A stretch of 54,271 bases of DNA from Thiobacillus sp. UBA2597 (GCA_002339725.1 DDKN01000001.1:64646-118916); one strand, 5' to 3'. Positions 44,982 to 54,151 are shown, counted from the first letter of the stretch. Numbers and translations: made by a program. The notes: a model not told the origin generated them from the sequence alone.

Positions 44982-45869
44982 ATGAGCCCGCTGCTCGTCA
45001 TCGGCAATGCCGTGCTCGACATCATCCTGAGCGTGGATCACTTCCCCGCGGAGGACGAAGAAATGCGCGCCAGCGCGCGCCAGGCCACGCTGGGCGGCAA
45101 TGCCGCCAACACCGCTCAGGTGCTGGCCGGCCTCGGCCACAGCGTTTCTCTGCTCGCCAGCCTGGCACCGGATGCCGATGCCGTCGAACTGCGCCGCCTG
45201 CTCACGGCCGCCGGGGTCGACATCCATTCCATGGTGATCGCCGCCGCGGGCCACACCCCGGTGTCGTACATCCTGCTGCACGAGGCCAACGGCTCGCGCA
45301 CCATCGTGCATCACCGGGACCTGGCCGAACTGGCCTTCGAGGATTTCCGCGCCCTGCTGCTGCACCGTTACGGCTGGATCCATTTCGAAGGCCGCAATGT
45401 GGCCGAGGTGGCGCGCATGATGCGTCATCTGCGCGCGCGTAGCTTCGCCGGCCGCATCTCGGTCGAGATCGAGAAGGACCGGCCCGGCATCGAGACCCTG
45501 ATGGCACAGGCCGATCTGGTGCTGTTCTCGCGTGCCTTCGCCCAGGCACGCGGTCATTCCACCGCCGCCGCCCTGCTCGCGGCCATGCGCCCGCTCGCGC
45601 CCCAGGCCATGCTCAGTTGCACCTGGGGCGAGCAGGGCGCCTGGGCCCTGGACGACGCCGGGCAACTGCACCACGGCCCGGCCAGCCCACCGGCGCGGGT
45701 GGTGGATACCATCGGCGCCGGCGATGTCTTCAATGCCGGCATGATCGCCGCCCTGAGTGGCGGCGCCGACCTGCCCGCGGCCCTGGCGGCGGCCAATGAG
45801 CTGGCCGGGCGCAAGGTCGGCCAGCGGGGTTTCGCCGGCCTGAACCGACTTTCCCTGCCCACGCCATGA
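44982..45869 (+). CDS. PfkB-family sugar kinase
   Basis: A 295-residue ribokinase-like kinase. The N-terminal glycine motif GGNAANTAQVLAGLG (residues 38-52) and the catalytic/anion-hole motif DTIGAGD (242-248, Asp248 as base) are conserved. The style is near ketohexokinase. The substrate is not certain. ATGA overlap with the DUF486 gene opens a run of four plus-strand genes that includes msrB. Confidence 0.93.
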   Translation: MSPLLVIGNAVLDIILSVDHFPAEDEEMRASARQATLGGNAANTAQVLAGLGHSVSLLASLAPDADAVELRRLLTAAGVDIHSMVIAAAGHTPVSYILLHEANGSRTIVHHRDLAELAFEDFRALLLHRYGWIHFEGRNVAEVARMMRHLRARSFAGRISVEIEKDRPGIETLMAQADLVLFSRAFAQARGHSTAAALLAAMRPLAPQAMLSCTWGEQGAWALDDAGQLHHGPASPPARVVDTIGAGDVFNAGMIAALSGGADLPAALAAANELAGRKVGQRGFAGLNRLSLPTP

Positions 45870-46231
45870 TCAGCCTGCCCCCTTTCAGCTCGACCCTGCT
45901 GCAGACCGCGGTCCTGCTCGCCCTGTCCAATCTGTTCATGACCGTGGCCTGGTATGCCCACCTCAAGCACCTGAACGACAAGCCCTGGTGGATCGCCGCC
46001 CTCGTCAGCTGGGGCGTGGCGCTGTTCGAGTACCTGCTCCAGGTGCCGGCCAACCGCATCGGCTACACGCAATTGAGCCTGCCCCAGCTCAAGATCCTGC
46101 AGGAGGTGATCACCCTATCGGTATTCGTGCCCTTCGCCGTGTTCTACATGAAGGAGCCGCTCAACTGGAACTATCTGTGGGCCGGCCTGTGCCTGGTCGG
46201 CGCGGTGTATTTCATCTTCCGGGGCGCTTGA
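45866..46231 (+). CDS. DUF486 membrane protein
   Basis: A 121-residue four-helix membrane protein with the DUF486 block NLFMTVAWYAHLKHLNDKPWW and FEYLLQVPANRIGY. Relatives belong to the DMT superfamily of small transporters. It overlaps the PfkB gene by 4 bp. Function unknown. Confidence 0.92.
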   Translation: MISLPPFSSTLLQTAVLLALSNLFMTVAWYAHLKHLNDKPWWIAALVSWGVALFEYLLQVPANRIGYTQLSLPQLKILQEVITLSVFVPFAVFYMKEPLNWNYLWAGLCLVGAVYFIFRGA

Positions 46232-46260
46232 GCCCCATCAACCCAAGGATTGGAGCTCGC

Positions 46261-46458
46261 ATGCACGCCCCCAAGCACGGTCCCCGCTTCTGGCTCGGCA
46301 ACGGCATCCTGGCCCTGGCCATGGCCGCCATCTTCTTCATGAACACGCTCTGGGCCTATCTGGGCCAGGGCGCACTGTTGCTGTGGATGGTGCTGGCCGG
46401 TCTGGGCATGTATTTCCTGATGACCGACAAGGGTGGCGAGCCGCCGCTGTCGGACTGA
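46261..46458 (+). CDS. Small two-helix membrane protein
   Basis: A 65-residue protein with two hydrophobic segments (WLGNGILALAMAAIFFM and LLLWMVLAGLGMYFLM) and a charged tail. ATG 46261 follows a GGAG site. It lies 30 bp after the DUF486 gene and 15 bp before msrB, so it is part of that operon. The family is not recognised. Confidence 0.7.
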   Translation: MHAPKHGPRFWLGNGILALAMAAIFFMNTLWAYLGQGALLLWMVLAGLGMYFLMTDKGGEPPLSD

Positions 46459-46472
46459 ACGAGAACAAAACC

Positions 46473-46919
46473 ATGAGTGAGCGAACCAACCCCCCGAGCC
46501 GCTCGGCCTCGGGCTACGATCTGACCCCGCTGACGGCTGCGGAAAAGGAAAAATTGGCGGCTGGCTTGAACGCGGAGGAGCGCCGGGTGATCCTGCACCA
46601 GGGCACCGAACGGCCTTTCTGCGGCGGCCTGCTCAAGGAAAAGCGCCCGGGCGTGTTCGCCTGTCGCCTGTGTGGTTTGCCGCTGTTCCGGTCGGACACC
46701 AAGTTCGAGTCGGGCACCGGTTGGCCCAGCTTCTACGCCCCGTTCGACCCGGACCACATCCGCTCTGTGCGCGACACGAGCCACGGCATGATCCGCACCG
46801 AGATCCGCTGCGCCCGCTGCGACGGCCACCTGGGCCATGTGTTCGACGACGGTCCGCCCCCGACCGGCCTGCGCTATTGCCTCAATTCGGTCTCGCTCAA
46901 ATTCATCGAGTCGGCCTAA
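46473..46919 (+). CDS. msrB: MsrB, peptide-methionine (R)-S-oxide reductase
   Basis: A 148-residue enzyme that repairs methionine-R-sulfoxide. Catalytic Cys136 lies in RYCLNSVSL. Two zinc-binding CxxC pairs are at 64-67 (CRLC) and 113-116 (CARC), with the family block GTGWPSFYAPF. ATG 46473 is preferred; the frame extends upstream into the previous gene. It is likely co-transcribed with the three genes before it. Confidence 0.96.
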   Translation: MSERTNPPSRSASGYDLTPLTAAEKEKLAAGLNAEERRVILHQGTERPFCGGLLKEKRPGVFACRLCGLPLFRSDTKFESGTGWPSFYAPFDPDHIRSVRDTSHGMIRTEIRCARCDGHLGHVFDDGPPPTGLRYCLNSVSLKFIESA

Positions 46920-46976
46920 AATGGGCGGATTCCCGGCTGAGCCGCTTGAGCCCGACAACCCAAGGAAGAGACCCCG

Positions 46977-47921
46977 ATGTCCACCCAGCATCCCATCGTC
47001 GCCGTGACCGGCTCCACCGGGGCCGGTCTGTCCACGGTGCGGCATGCCTTCAAGGACATCTTCCGCCGGCTCGGCATCAAGCCCGCCATCGTCCACGGCG
47101 ACGGCTTTCGCCGCTACACCGAGCGCCAATTCGATGCCCTGCTCAACGAGGCGCGCGCCAGCAACCGCCACCTCTCCTGGTTCGGCCCCGACTGCAATCA
47201 CTTTCAGGAACTGGAGGCCTTCTTCAAGGCCTATGGCGCGACCGGCAGCGGCGTGCTGCGCGAATATGCCCACAACGCCGTGCGTGCCCGCAAGCTCGGC
47301 GTGGCGGTCGGCGAATTCACGCCCTGGCATCCGCTCGAACCGGGCAGCGACCTGTTGCTCTATGAAGGCCAGCATGGCGGGGTGGTGGCCAACACCTGGA
47401 CCCGGCGCAAGGTCGATTCCCGCCACTTTCCGCCTGAGATCGACCGTCGGGTCGGGCGCAAGGGTATCGACGTGGCCCAACACGTCGATCTGCTGATCGG
47501 CATCGTGCCGGCGATCAACCTGGAATGGATCCAGAAGATCCATCGCGATTGCGGCAGGCAGCATTGCACCGAGCAGGAGGCGGTGGAGACCATCCTGCGC
47601 CGGCTGGACGACTACCTGCACTACATCGTGCCCCAGTTCGGCCTGACCGACATCAACATCCAGCGCATGCCGCTGGTGGACACCTCCAACCCCTTCATCG
47701 CGCGCGACGTGCCTTCGCCCGACGAGTCGGTGCTGGTCATCCATTTCCGCGATCGCAAGCGCCACGACTTCCCGGAACTGATGCGGCGCATCCCCGGCGC
47801 CCGCATGACCCGGGCCTCGACCCTGATCGCGCCCGGCGGCAAGCTCAAACACGCCCTGGAGGCGATCTGCGGCCCGATTTTGAACGAGATGATGGAAAAG
47901 CGGCGACGCGCGCCTCATTAG
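46977..47921 (+). CDS. Phosphoribulokinase
   Basis: A 314-residue proteobacterial-type phosphoribulokinase, the ATP-dependent step that makes ribulose-1,5-bisphosphate for RuBisCO. The P-loop reads GSTGAGLST (residues 12-20), with Leu-Ser where most family members have Thr-Thr or Thr-Ser. HGDGFRRYTE, FGPDCNHFQELE and LLLYEGQHGG are typical substrate-site blocks. No RuBisCO or other cbb genes are in the window, so the gene is separated from them. AAGGAAGAG precedes ATG 46977. Confidence 0.95.
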   Translation: MSTQHPIVAVTGSTGAGLSTVRHAFKDIFRRLGIKPAIVHGDGFRRYTERQFDALLNEARASNRHLSWFGPDCNHFQELEAFFKAYGATGSGVLREYAHNAVRARKLGVAVGEFTPWHPLEPGSDLLLYEGQHGGVVANTWTRRKVDSRHFPPEIDRRVGRKGIDVAQHVDLLIGIVPAINLEWIQKIHRDCGRQHCTEQEAVETILRRLDDYLHYIVPQFGLTDINIQRMPLVDTSNPFIARDVPSPDESVLVIHFRDRKRHDFPELMRRIPGARMTRASTLIAPGGKLKHALEAICGPILNEMMEKRRRAPH

Positions 47922-47971
47922 ACCGGCGCGGCCCAACCGTGACACAGAGTGACAATGCTCAGGAGGCGAAG

Positions 47972-48208
47972 ATGGCGACCGACGACAGCAAGACCCGCGT
48001 GATCATCCTGACCGAGACCTATCGCATCACCGGCCAGATCGATCTGATCCCGGGCGCCCGGGTGACCGACTATCTGCACGAGGCGCGTGACTTCATCGCG
48101 GTAACCGAGGCTGAGGTGTGGGACGTGGCCGGCGCCCGCAAGGTGTTCAACTCCCCCTTCATCAACGTCAGCCGCGCCCATATCCAGGTGGTGACGCCGG
48201 AGCACTGA
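47972..48208 (+). CDS. Small conserved protein, unknown
   Basis: A 78-residue soluble protein beginning MATDDSKTRVIILTETYRITGQIDLIPG, with a beta-rich pattern (TDYLHEARDFIAVTEAEVWD). ATG 47972 has a perfect AGGAGG site. It is 50 bp after the phosphoribulokinase gene and is followed by a terminator, so it is probably part of that unit. Function unknown. Confidence 0.8.
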   Translation: MATDDSKTRVIILTETYRITGQIDLIPGARVTDYLHEARDFIAVTEAEVWDVAGARKVFNSPFINVSRAHIQVVTPEH

Positions 48209-48240
48209 GCCGCGACCGGCCGTCACCCCCGGCGTCTGCG

Positions 48241-48268
48241 CGCCGGGTCGCCTCCCCCGGCGTTTTTT
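48241..48268 (+). terminator. Intrinsic terminator
   Basis: CGCCGGG pairs with CCCGGCG (7 bp) across an 8-nt loop and is followed by six T residues. It ends the phosphoribulokinase unit, just before the EamA gene. Confidence 0.82.
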
Positions 48269-48293
48269 CAATGCCCACCCCGCCAGCCGCTCC

Positions 48294-49184
48294 ATGTCGG
48301 TACCCAGCGCCTTTCTGTCGGTGATCGCGATCTGGTCGACCACGCCGCTCGCCATCAAGTGGAGCGCGCTCGGCGCCGGCCCGGGCTTCGCCGTGTTCTC
48401 GCGCATGGCGCTGGGCCTGCTCTTGAGCCTGGCCCTGGCCGCGGCGCTGCGCATCGGCCTGCCGCGTCATCGCAAGGCGCTGCAAAGCTACCTGGCGGCC
48501 GGCCTTAGCCTGTTCGGCGCCATGAGCCTGACCTACTGGTCGGCGCAATACATCAGCTCGGGCCTGATCTCGGTGCTGTTCGGCCTGTCGCCCCTGATCA
48601 CCAGCATCGCCGCCGCCTACTGGCTGGATGAGAAGGCGCTGAGCCCGGCCAAGCTCGCCGGCATGCTGCTGGGCCTGCTCGGTCTGGTGCTGGTGTTCCA
48701 CGAGGGCCTGACCCTGGGTCCGCACGCCCTGGCCGGCATCGGCGGCCTGCTCGGCGCCGTGCTGATCCAGTCGCTCGGCCTGGTCTGGCTCAAGCGCATC
48801 GGCGACGACAGCTCGCCGGTGGCGATCAACCTGGGTTCCCTGCTGGTGGCGCTGCCCGGCTTCTTCCTGGTTTGGCTTTTGAGCGATGGGGCGTGGCCCG
48901 CCGATCTGCCGGAACGGGCGGCGCTCGCCATCGTGTATCTGGCCGCCTTCGGCTCGGTGGCGGGCTTCGTCCTCTATTACTACCTGATCAAACACCTGGA
49001 GGCCGGCCGCATCGCCCTGATCACCCTGGTCACGCCGGTGCTGGCCCTGCTGCTCGGCCACGGCCTGGACGGCGAGCCGGTGAGCCTGCACATCGGCTTC
49101 GGCACGGCCGCCATCCTGCTTGGCCTGAGCCTGCATGAGTGGGGCGGGCGCGCGCCGGCCGGCCTGACAGCCAGGAAGTCATGA
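48294..49184 (+). CDS. EamA/DMT-family transporter
   Basis: A 296-residue membrane protein with ten helices in two EamA repeats (first around AIWSTTPLAIKWSALGAGPGF, second around GLVWLKRIGDDSSPVAINLG). DMT proteins export or import small metabolites; the substrate is unknown. ATG 48294 is the start, close to the preceding terminator. Confidence 0.93.
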   Translation: MSVPSAFLSVIAIWSTTPLAIKWSALGAGPGFAVFSRMALGLLLSLALAAALRIGLPRHRKALQSYLAAGLSLFGAMSLTYWSAQYISSGLISVLFGLSPLITSIAAAYWLDEKALSPAKLAGMLLGLLGLVLVFHEGLTLGPHALAGIGGLLGAVLIQSLGLVWLKRIGDDSSPVAINLGSLLVALPGFFLVWLLSDGAWPADLPERAALAIVYLAAFGSVAGFVLYYYLIKHLEAGRIALITLVTPVLALLLGHGLDGEPVSLHIGFGTAAILLGLSLHEWGGRAPAGLTARKS

Positions 49185-49209
49185 ACCGGTGCCGATGATG
49201 CGCCCAGGC

Positions 49210-50328
49210 TCAGCCGGCCCTGGGTAGATCGTCCGGCAGCGGCGGCAGCACGCTGGGCTCGGCCGCGACCTGCTGCTCGCCGTGGATGAGCAGATGGAAC
49301 TGGCGCGGCGAATCGGCGTTCTCCTCGGCCACGTCGTAGCTGATCCGGCCCGCGCGATAGAGCTGGGCCAGGGCCTGGTCGAAGGTCTGCGCCTCGCCCA
49401 TCAGGTGTTCTTCCATGCGCTGCTTGATCTCGTCCAGCCGGCCTTCACGGATAAGCTGTTTCATGCCCGGGTCGGCGACGAAGATCTCCAGCGCCGCCAC
49501 CCGCTGGCCGTTGACCGTGCGCACCAGACGCTGGGCGACGATGGCGACCAGGCAAGCGGCCAGGTCGAACAGGATGGTGTTGCGCTGCTCGAGCGGGAAG
49601 AAGTTGACGATGCGGGTGAGCGCCTGGTGGCTGTTGATCGCGTGCAGCGAGGACAGGCAGAGCTGGCCGGTGTTGGCGTAGTTGATGACGTGGCGCATGG
49701 TCTCGGCATCGCGCGTCTCGCCGATCATGATCATGTCCGGTGCCTCGCGCAAAGCGTTGGTCAGGGCGCTGTCGTAGGACTCGGTGTCGGCCCCGATCTC
49801 GCGCTGGCTGATCACCGACTGCTTGCGCTGGAACACGAATTCGATCGGATCTTCCACGGTGAGGATGTGGCCCGGCAGCTTGGCGTTGCGGTGCTCGATC
49901 ATGGCGGCCATGGTGGTCGACTTGCCGGAACCGGTGGCGCCCACCACCAGGAGCAGGCCGTGTTTCTCCAGCGCCAGCTGGCCCAGGATGGGCGGCAGGC
50001 CGAGTTCGGCCAGATCGGGCACGGTGACGGACAGGCGGCGGATGACCATGGCGACCGTGCCGCGCTGGCGATAGAGGTTGATCCGGAAGCGGCCGACGCC
50101 CTCCTGGCTGTAGCCGAAGTTCAATTCGTTGCGCGACTCGAACTGGCGGATGCGCTCGGCGTCCATCAGCTCGTAGGCCAGCTGCTTGACACCGTCGGCG
50201 CTGAGGTCGGGCATGGCGATGGGATGGACGATGCCGGCCACCTTGATGCCGACCGGCGCCCCCGCGGTGAAGAACAGGTCCGAGGCCTGCTTCTGGACCA
50301 TGGCCTGGAGAAACTGGGCAATCGACAT
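49210..50328 (-). CDS. pilU: PilU-type pilus retraction ATPase
   Basis: A 372-residue hexameric ATPase of the PilT/PilU group. Walker A (GATGSGKST), Asp and His boxes (ILTVEDPIEFVFQRKQSVISQREIG), Walker B (MIMIGETRDAETM) and the C-terminal PilT-like region are present. The PilU character comes from the N-terminus (MSIAQFLQAMVQKQASDLFFTAGAPVGIKV) and the C-terminal extension after MEEHLMGEAQTFDQAL. ATG 50328 has AAGGAAA upstream. No pilT lies beside it, although the two are often adjacent, so pilU is separated here or pilT is outside the window. Confidence 0.92.
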   Translation of the reverse strand: MSIAQFLQAMVQKQASDLFFTAGAPVGIKVAGIVHPIAMPDLSADGVKQLAYELMDAERIRQFESRNELNFGYSQEGVGRFRINLYRQRGTVAMVIRRLSVTVPDLAELGLPPILGQLALEKHGLLLVVGATGSGKSTTMAAMIEHRNAKLPGHILTVEDPIEFVFQRKQSVISQREIGADTESYDSALTNALREAPDMIMIGETRDAETMRHVINYANTGQLCLSSLHAINSHQALTRIVNFFPLEQRNTILFDLAACLVAIVAQRLVRTVNGQRVAALEIFVADPGMKQLIREGRLDEIKQRMEEHLMGEAQTFDQALAQLYRAGRISYDVAEENADSPRQFHLLIHGEQQVAAEPSVLPPLPDDLPRAG

Positions 50329-50452
50329 GGCGCTTTCCTTGGCGTTTTTAATTGAAAAATAGCCCAGAACGCCAGCGCCAGCAGTTGGACTAACATAGAA
50401 GCCGTTCCCGCACGCGCGCGAACCGATAACGTCGATAAGGATGGAGACCGAG

Positions 50453-51535
50453 ATGACCCTTGCCCGCCGCCTTGCCGGCCCGATCTGGCCGATCCTGTTC
50501 GGCCTGGGCCTCAGCCTGCCCACCCTCGCCGCCGAGCCTGGCCCCAAGCGCGGCCAGTTCTACGGCGCCATGGCCACCGAATACCCGGCCTGGTTCAAGG
50601 AGAGCTTCCTCAATCTGGCCGAGGACATTGCCGAGGCCAAGGCCGCCGGCAAGCGGCTGGTGATCCTGTTCCACCAGGACAATTGCCCCTACTGCAATGT
50701 CCTGGTCGAGCGCAACCTGAGCCAGAAGGCGATCGAGAGCGCCCTGCGCCAGCGGTTCGACGTGGTGGCGCTCAACATGTGGGGCGACCGCGAGATCACC
50801 GGCCTGGACGGCAAGGCCTACACCGAAAAGAGCTTTGCCGCGGCGAACAAGGTGCAATTCACGCCGACCATGCTGTTCTTCGACGAGGCGGGCCAGGTCA
50901 TCCTGCGCCTGAACGGCTATCTGCCGCCGGCCCGGTTCAAGACCGCGCTCGACTATGTCGGCCAGCGCCAGGAAACGCTCATGAGCTATCGCGATTATCT
51001 GGCCGCGCACGAGCCGCCCCCGGCCAGGGGCGAGCTGCACCCGCAGGATTTCTTCCGCCCCGCCCCGTTCGATCTGCGGCGCAAGGCCACCCAGGGCCGG
51101 CCGATCGCGGTGTTCTTCGAGCAGAAGGACTGCCCCGCCTGCGACGAGCTGCACACCCGGGTGCTGCCGGACCAGGCCACGCGCGAGCTGATCGGCAGGT
51201 TCCACGCGATCCAGCTCAATATGTGGGGCAACGAGCCGGTCACCCTGCCCGACGGGCGCCGCACGACGGCGCGCGACTGGGCCCGCACGCTCGACGTGAA
51301 GTACGCGCCGACCCTGGTGCTGCTCGACCCCGCCGGCAAGGAAATCGTGCGGGCCGAGGCCTTCTTCAAGGTGTTCCACATCCAGGGCATCTTCGCCTAC
51401 GCCGAGAGCGGGGCCTACCGGCAGGAACCCAGCCTGCAGCGCTATCTGGAAGGCCGGGCCAGCGCGATCCGCGCCAGCGGTCAGGACGTCGACATCTGGC
51501 GCCTGGCCGACGAGCCGGTGGGCCACAAGCCTTAG
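50453..51535 (+). CDS. Double thioredoxin-fold periplasmic protein (SoxW-like)
   Basis: A 360-residue protein with a signal peptide (about 1-27) and two thioredoxin-like domains in tandem. The first has CPYC (78-81) after LVILFHQDN, and the second CPAC (227-230) after IAVFFEQKD; both share the LNMWG block. Each half resembles SoxW/thiol reductants that keep Sox proteins active. I prefer ATG 50453, with GGAG at the right spacing, over ATG 50441. It is followed by YchJ within 5 bp. Confidence 0.87.
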   Translation: MTLARRLAGPIWPILFGLGLSLPTLAAEPGPKRGQFYGAMATEYPAWFKESFLNLAEDIAEAKAAGKRLVILFHQDNCPYCNVLVERNLSQKAIESALRQRFDVVALNMWGDREITGLDGKAYTEKSFAAANKVQFTPTMLFFDEAGQVILRLNGYLPPARFKTALDYVGQRQETLMSYRDYLAAHEPPPARGELHPQDFFRPAPFDLRRKATQGRPIAVFFEQKDCPACDELHTRVLPDQATRELIGRFHAIQLNMWGNEPVTLPDGRRTTARDWARTLDVKYAPTLVLLDPAGKEIVRAEAFFKVFHIQGIFAYAESGAYRQEPSLQRYLEGRASAIRASGQDVDIWRLADEPVGHKP

Positions 51536-51539
51536 AGCG

Positions 51540-51947
51540 ATGAAGCGCAAGCCGGCAACGCCCGAACGCTGCCCCTGCGGCTCGGGCCGGCCCCTGGCCG
51601 CCTGCTGCGGCCCCTATCTGGCAGGGTCGGCCCCGGCGCCCGATGCCGAAGCCCTGATGCGCTCGCGCTACACCGCCTTCGTCCTGGGCGATGCCGACTA
51701 TCTGCGCGCCAGCTGGCACCCGGCCACGCGCCCGGAACGCCTGGACCTGGCCGAGCCACCGGTGCCGAAATGGCTCGGTCTGACCGTGCGGCAGCACGGC
51801 CAAACGGATGCCGACCACGCCACGGTCGAGTTCATCGCCCGTTACCGGATCGAGGGCCGCGCCTACCGCCTGCACGAGCGCAGCCGCTTCGAACGCCTCG
51901 ATGGCCAGTGGTATTACCGGGACGGCGAGATCGTCCCGCCGGCCTGA
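51540..51947 (+). CDS. YchJ-family SEC-C motif protein
   Basis: A 135-residue protein with an N-terminal zinc-binding SEC-C motif (CPCGSGRPLAACCGPYL) and the NTF2-like YchJ domain (DAEALMRSRYTAFVLGDADYL). Function unknown. It starts 4 bp after the double-thioredoxin gene. Confidence 0.92.
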   Translation: MKRKPATPERCPCGSGRPLAACCGPYLAGSAPAPDAEALMRSRYTAFVLGDADYLRASWHPATRPERLDLAEPPVPKWLGLTVRQHGQTDADHATVEFIARYRIEGRAYRLHERSRFERLDGQWYYRDGEIVPPA

Positions 51948-52094
51948 CCTGGGCGACATCAATTACGACACCCCGGCCGATCGCCGCTGCCGCCTGAAGC
52001 GCGAAGCGCTGAATTGCGCTTAAATTCTGTTAACTTGCGTCCGTAATAATCATGTAACGAAGACAGGGGCGAACCGCCCCAGGAGCCCGGGTTG

Positions 52095-54077
52095 ATGAGC
52101 GATACGGCTCAAGCAGGTGACGAGACCACGGCCGACCAAACGGCGGGCCTCATGCTGCCCGGCTTCATCTCGCGCAGTGCACAGGGAATCAGCGTCGACC
52201 TGTCCTGCCTCGATTCGAACCAGAGCGTGATCAAACTGGTCGACCGGCTGTTCGCCCATGGCCTGCTGCTGCGCGGCCTGGATTACGCCAACTTCCACAA
52301 ACTGCTCTACGAATACGACGAGGAAACCATCGAACGGGTGCTGCGCCAGTTCAACCAGGCCGGCAAGCCGCCGGAGGTGTTCCTCGCCAGCGGCATCGAA
52401 CCCTTCCCGGAGTCGCGCCGGCCGCTCTATCGCGGCTTCAAGGTCGATGCCCGGGGTGAAGTCGCCGATTACTTCTTCGAGCCGCTGCTGATCGACAAAG
52501 TGGTGGAAGAACCGATCTATGGCGAGCCGGATGCCGCGGGCAACCGGCCGCTGATCGAAACCCGCCGGCGCGAAATCAGCGAGCCGGTACGGTTGGACTT
52601 CGATGAGTTCGTCGCCGCCGCCTGGGCCCAGGGCCTGCGTTTCGGCCTGGATGCCGCCGCCATCCGGGCCGGCATCGAGAAAACCCGGCCGGAACGAATG
52701 ACCATCGCCCACATGCGGCCGCCCACCCCCGGCCAGGATGCCAGCCTGCTGGAGCAGACCGATGCCCTGTATCGCAACGATGCGCCCCGGATCCTGCCCA
52801 ATGGCCGGATCGACCTGTGCACCTTCAGCAACCGCTTTCCCCAGGTCAAGGCCGGCACCCGGCTGATGAAGAAGATCCGCCGCACCCTGGGCAGGAATGG
52901 CTGGGACGTCGCCGGCCAGGTGCTGGAGCCTGACCTGCCCAAAGACTTCGACATGCAAGCCCTGGCCGGGCCGGGCACCCGCATCGAGAGCAGCGCCGAG
53001 GGTGAGTTCATCGTCGCCACGATCGACGGCTTTCTCAATCTCGACACCGAGACCAGCCAGTTGTCGGTGACCGAGAAGATCGTCAACAAGGAGGGCGTCA
53101 GCCTGCGCACCACGGGTGATGTCAGCTTCCAATGCGACGAGTACGAAGAACACGGCGAGGTGCAGGAGGGCCGGGAGGTCAAGGGCAGGCACATGACCTT
53201 CCTCAACAACGTGTTCGGCCATGTCGTCTCGGACGGCGGTCGCATCACGATCAAGAGCAACCTGGCGGCCGGCTCGGCTAAAAGCCCCGGCGGCCAGATC
53301 CGCATCGAGGGCAACTGCTCGCGTGCCGTGCTCGAGGCCAAGGGCGGCGAGATCGACCTGAACTATGTCGACAGCTCCCTCATCATCGGCGCCAAGGTCC
53401 GGATCCGGCATGCCATCAGCTGCGACATTTATGCCGACGAGGTGCAGATCGAGTTGGCCGAGGGCTGCGCCATCGCGGCGCGCCGGGTGCAGATCGACAT
53501 GAGCCGGGCCAAGCGCGGTATCGAAACCCTGGTCAACATCCTGGTACCCGACCCCGGCCTGTTCGACGAGGAACTGGCGCAGCTGAACCAGGCCAAGTCC
53601 GAGGCCATCGACACGATCAAGGCCAAGAGCGAGGAAACCCAGGCCCTGGCCAGCCAGCCTGCGCTGAAGACCTTTCTCCATGTCCAGCAGAAGCTCAAGG
53701 CCGGGGAGATCAGCCTCACGCCGGAGCAGAAGGCCGATTTCCAGCGGCTGCAGGCCAAGGTGGTGCAACCTCTGCAGCAGCTGCAGATCGCGCGCCAGCA
53801 ACTGCAGGCCAATCGCAAGCGGCTGGAGGAAGTGGAGCGGGAAATCGAACAACTGCAGCAACGCCATGCCGCCCTGAGCGCCGAAGTCGGCTGCACGCTG
53901 CGCGCCGTCGATGGCGAAACCGTGGTGCGCACCCTGGTGCCACAGCCCAACGCCATACCGCTTGACGATCTGCCGCCCGGCCAGTTGCGCGCCCGCCTGC
54001 GCGAGGCGGCCCCGGGTGAGAAGCTGTTCGCCAACGACAGCGGCGGCTTCGCCTGGCAATTGGCCGACGCGACCTGA
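52095..54077 (+). CDS. FapA/DUF342 family protein (second, longer copy)
   Basis: A 660-residue paralogue of the DUF342 protein at 38041. The central region has the family beta-helix pattern (QVKAGTRLMKKI, GVSLRTTGDVSFQCDEYEEHGEV, VFGHVVSDGGRITIKSNLAAGSAKSPGGQIRI). Then comes a long coiled coil (about 495-610, FDEELAQLNQAKSEAIDTIKAK through LEEVEREIEQLQQRHAAL) and a short C-terminal domain. ATG 52095 is used, with AGGAG upstream; TTG at 52092 is less likely. It has about 200 extra N-terminal residues compared with the first copy. Confidence 0.87.
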   Translation: MSDTAQAGDETTADQTAGLMLPGFISRSAQGISVDLSCLDSNQSVIKLVDRLFAHGLLLRGLDYANFHKLLYEYDEETIERVLRQFNQAGKPPEVFLASGIEPFPESRRPLYRGFKVDARGEVADYFFEPLLIDKVVEEPIYGEPDAAGNRPLIETRRREISEPVRLDFDEFVAAAWAQGLRFGLDAAAIRAGIEKTRPERMTIAHMRPPTPGQDASLLEQTDALYRNDAPRILPNGRIDLCTFSNRFPQVKAGTRLMKKIRRTLGRNGWDVAGQVLEPDLPKDFDMQALAGPGTRIESSAEGEFIVATIDGFLNLDTETSQLSVTEKIVNKEGVSLRTTGDVSFQCDEYEEHGEVQEGREVKGRHMTFLNNVFGHVVSDGGRITIKSNLAAGSAKSPGGQIRIEGNCSRAVLEAKGGEIDLNYVDSSLIIGAKVRIRHAISCDIYADEVQIELAEGCAIAARRVQIDMSRAKRGIETLVNILVPDPGLFDEELAQLNQAKSEAIDTIKAKSEETQALASQPALKTFLHVQQKLKAGEISLTPEQKADFQRLQAKVVQPLQQLQIARQQLQANRKRLEEVEREIEQLQQRHAALSAEVGCTLRAVDGETVVRTLVPQPNAIPLDDLPPGQLRARLREAAPGEKLFANDSGGFAWQLADAT

Positions 54078-54122
54078 CGGTCCCGATGCGGACCGGCTCC
54101 AGCCAGCCGCTTCTGATTTTGG

Positions 54123-54151
54123 TTGACCGCATTTTACCAACCGCGTATAAG
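54123..54151 (+). promoter_or_regulatory. Sigma-70 promoter for a gene beyond the window
   Basis: TTGACC (54123-54128), a 17-bp spacer and TATAAG (54146-54151) match the consensus closely. No gene start with a clear ribosome binding site follows before the right edge, so the target probably lies outside. Confidence 0.6.

Noticed and set aside
44520..45674. 384-codon minus-strand frame opposite the PfkB gene
   Set aside because: Only its last 78 codons, with a signal peptide and ribosome binding site at 44756, look like a gene; the rest is a shadow of the kinase.
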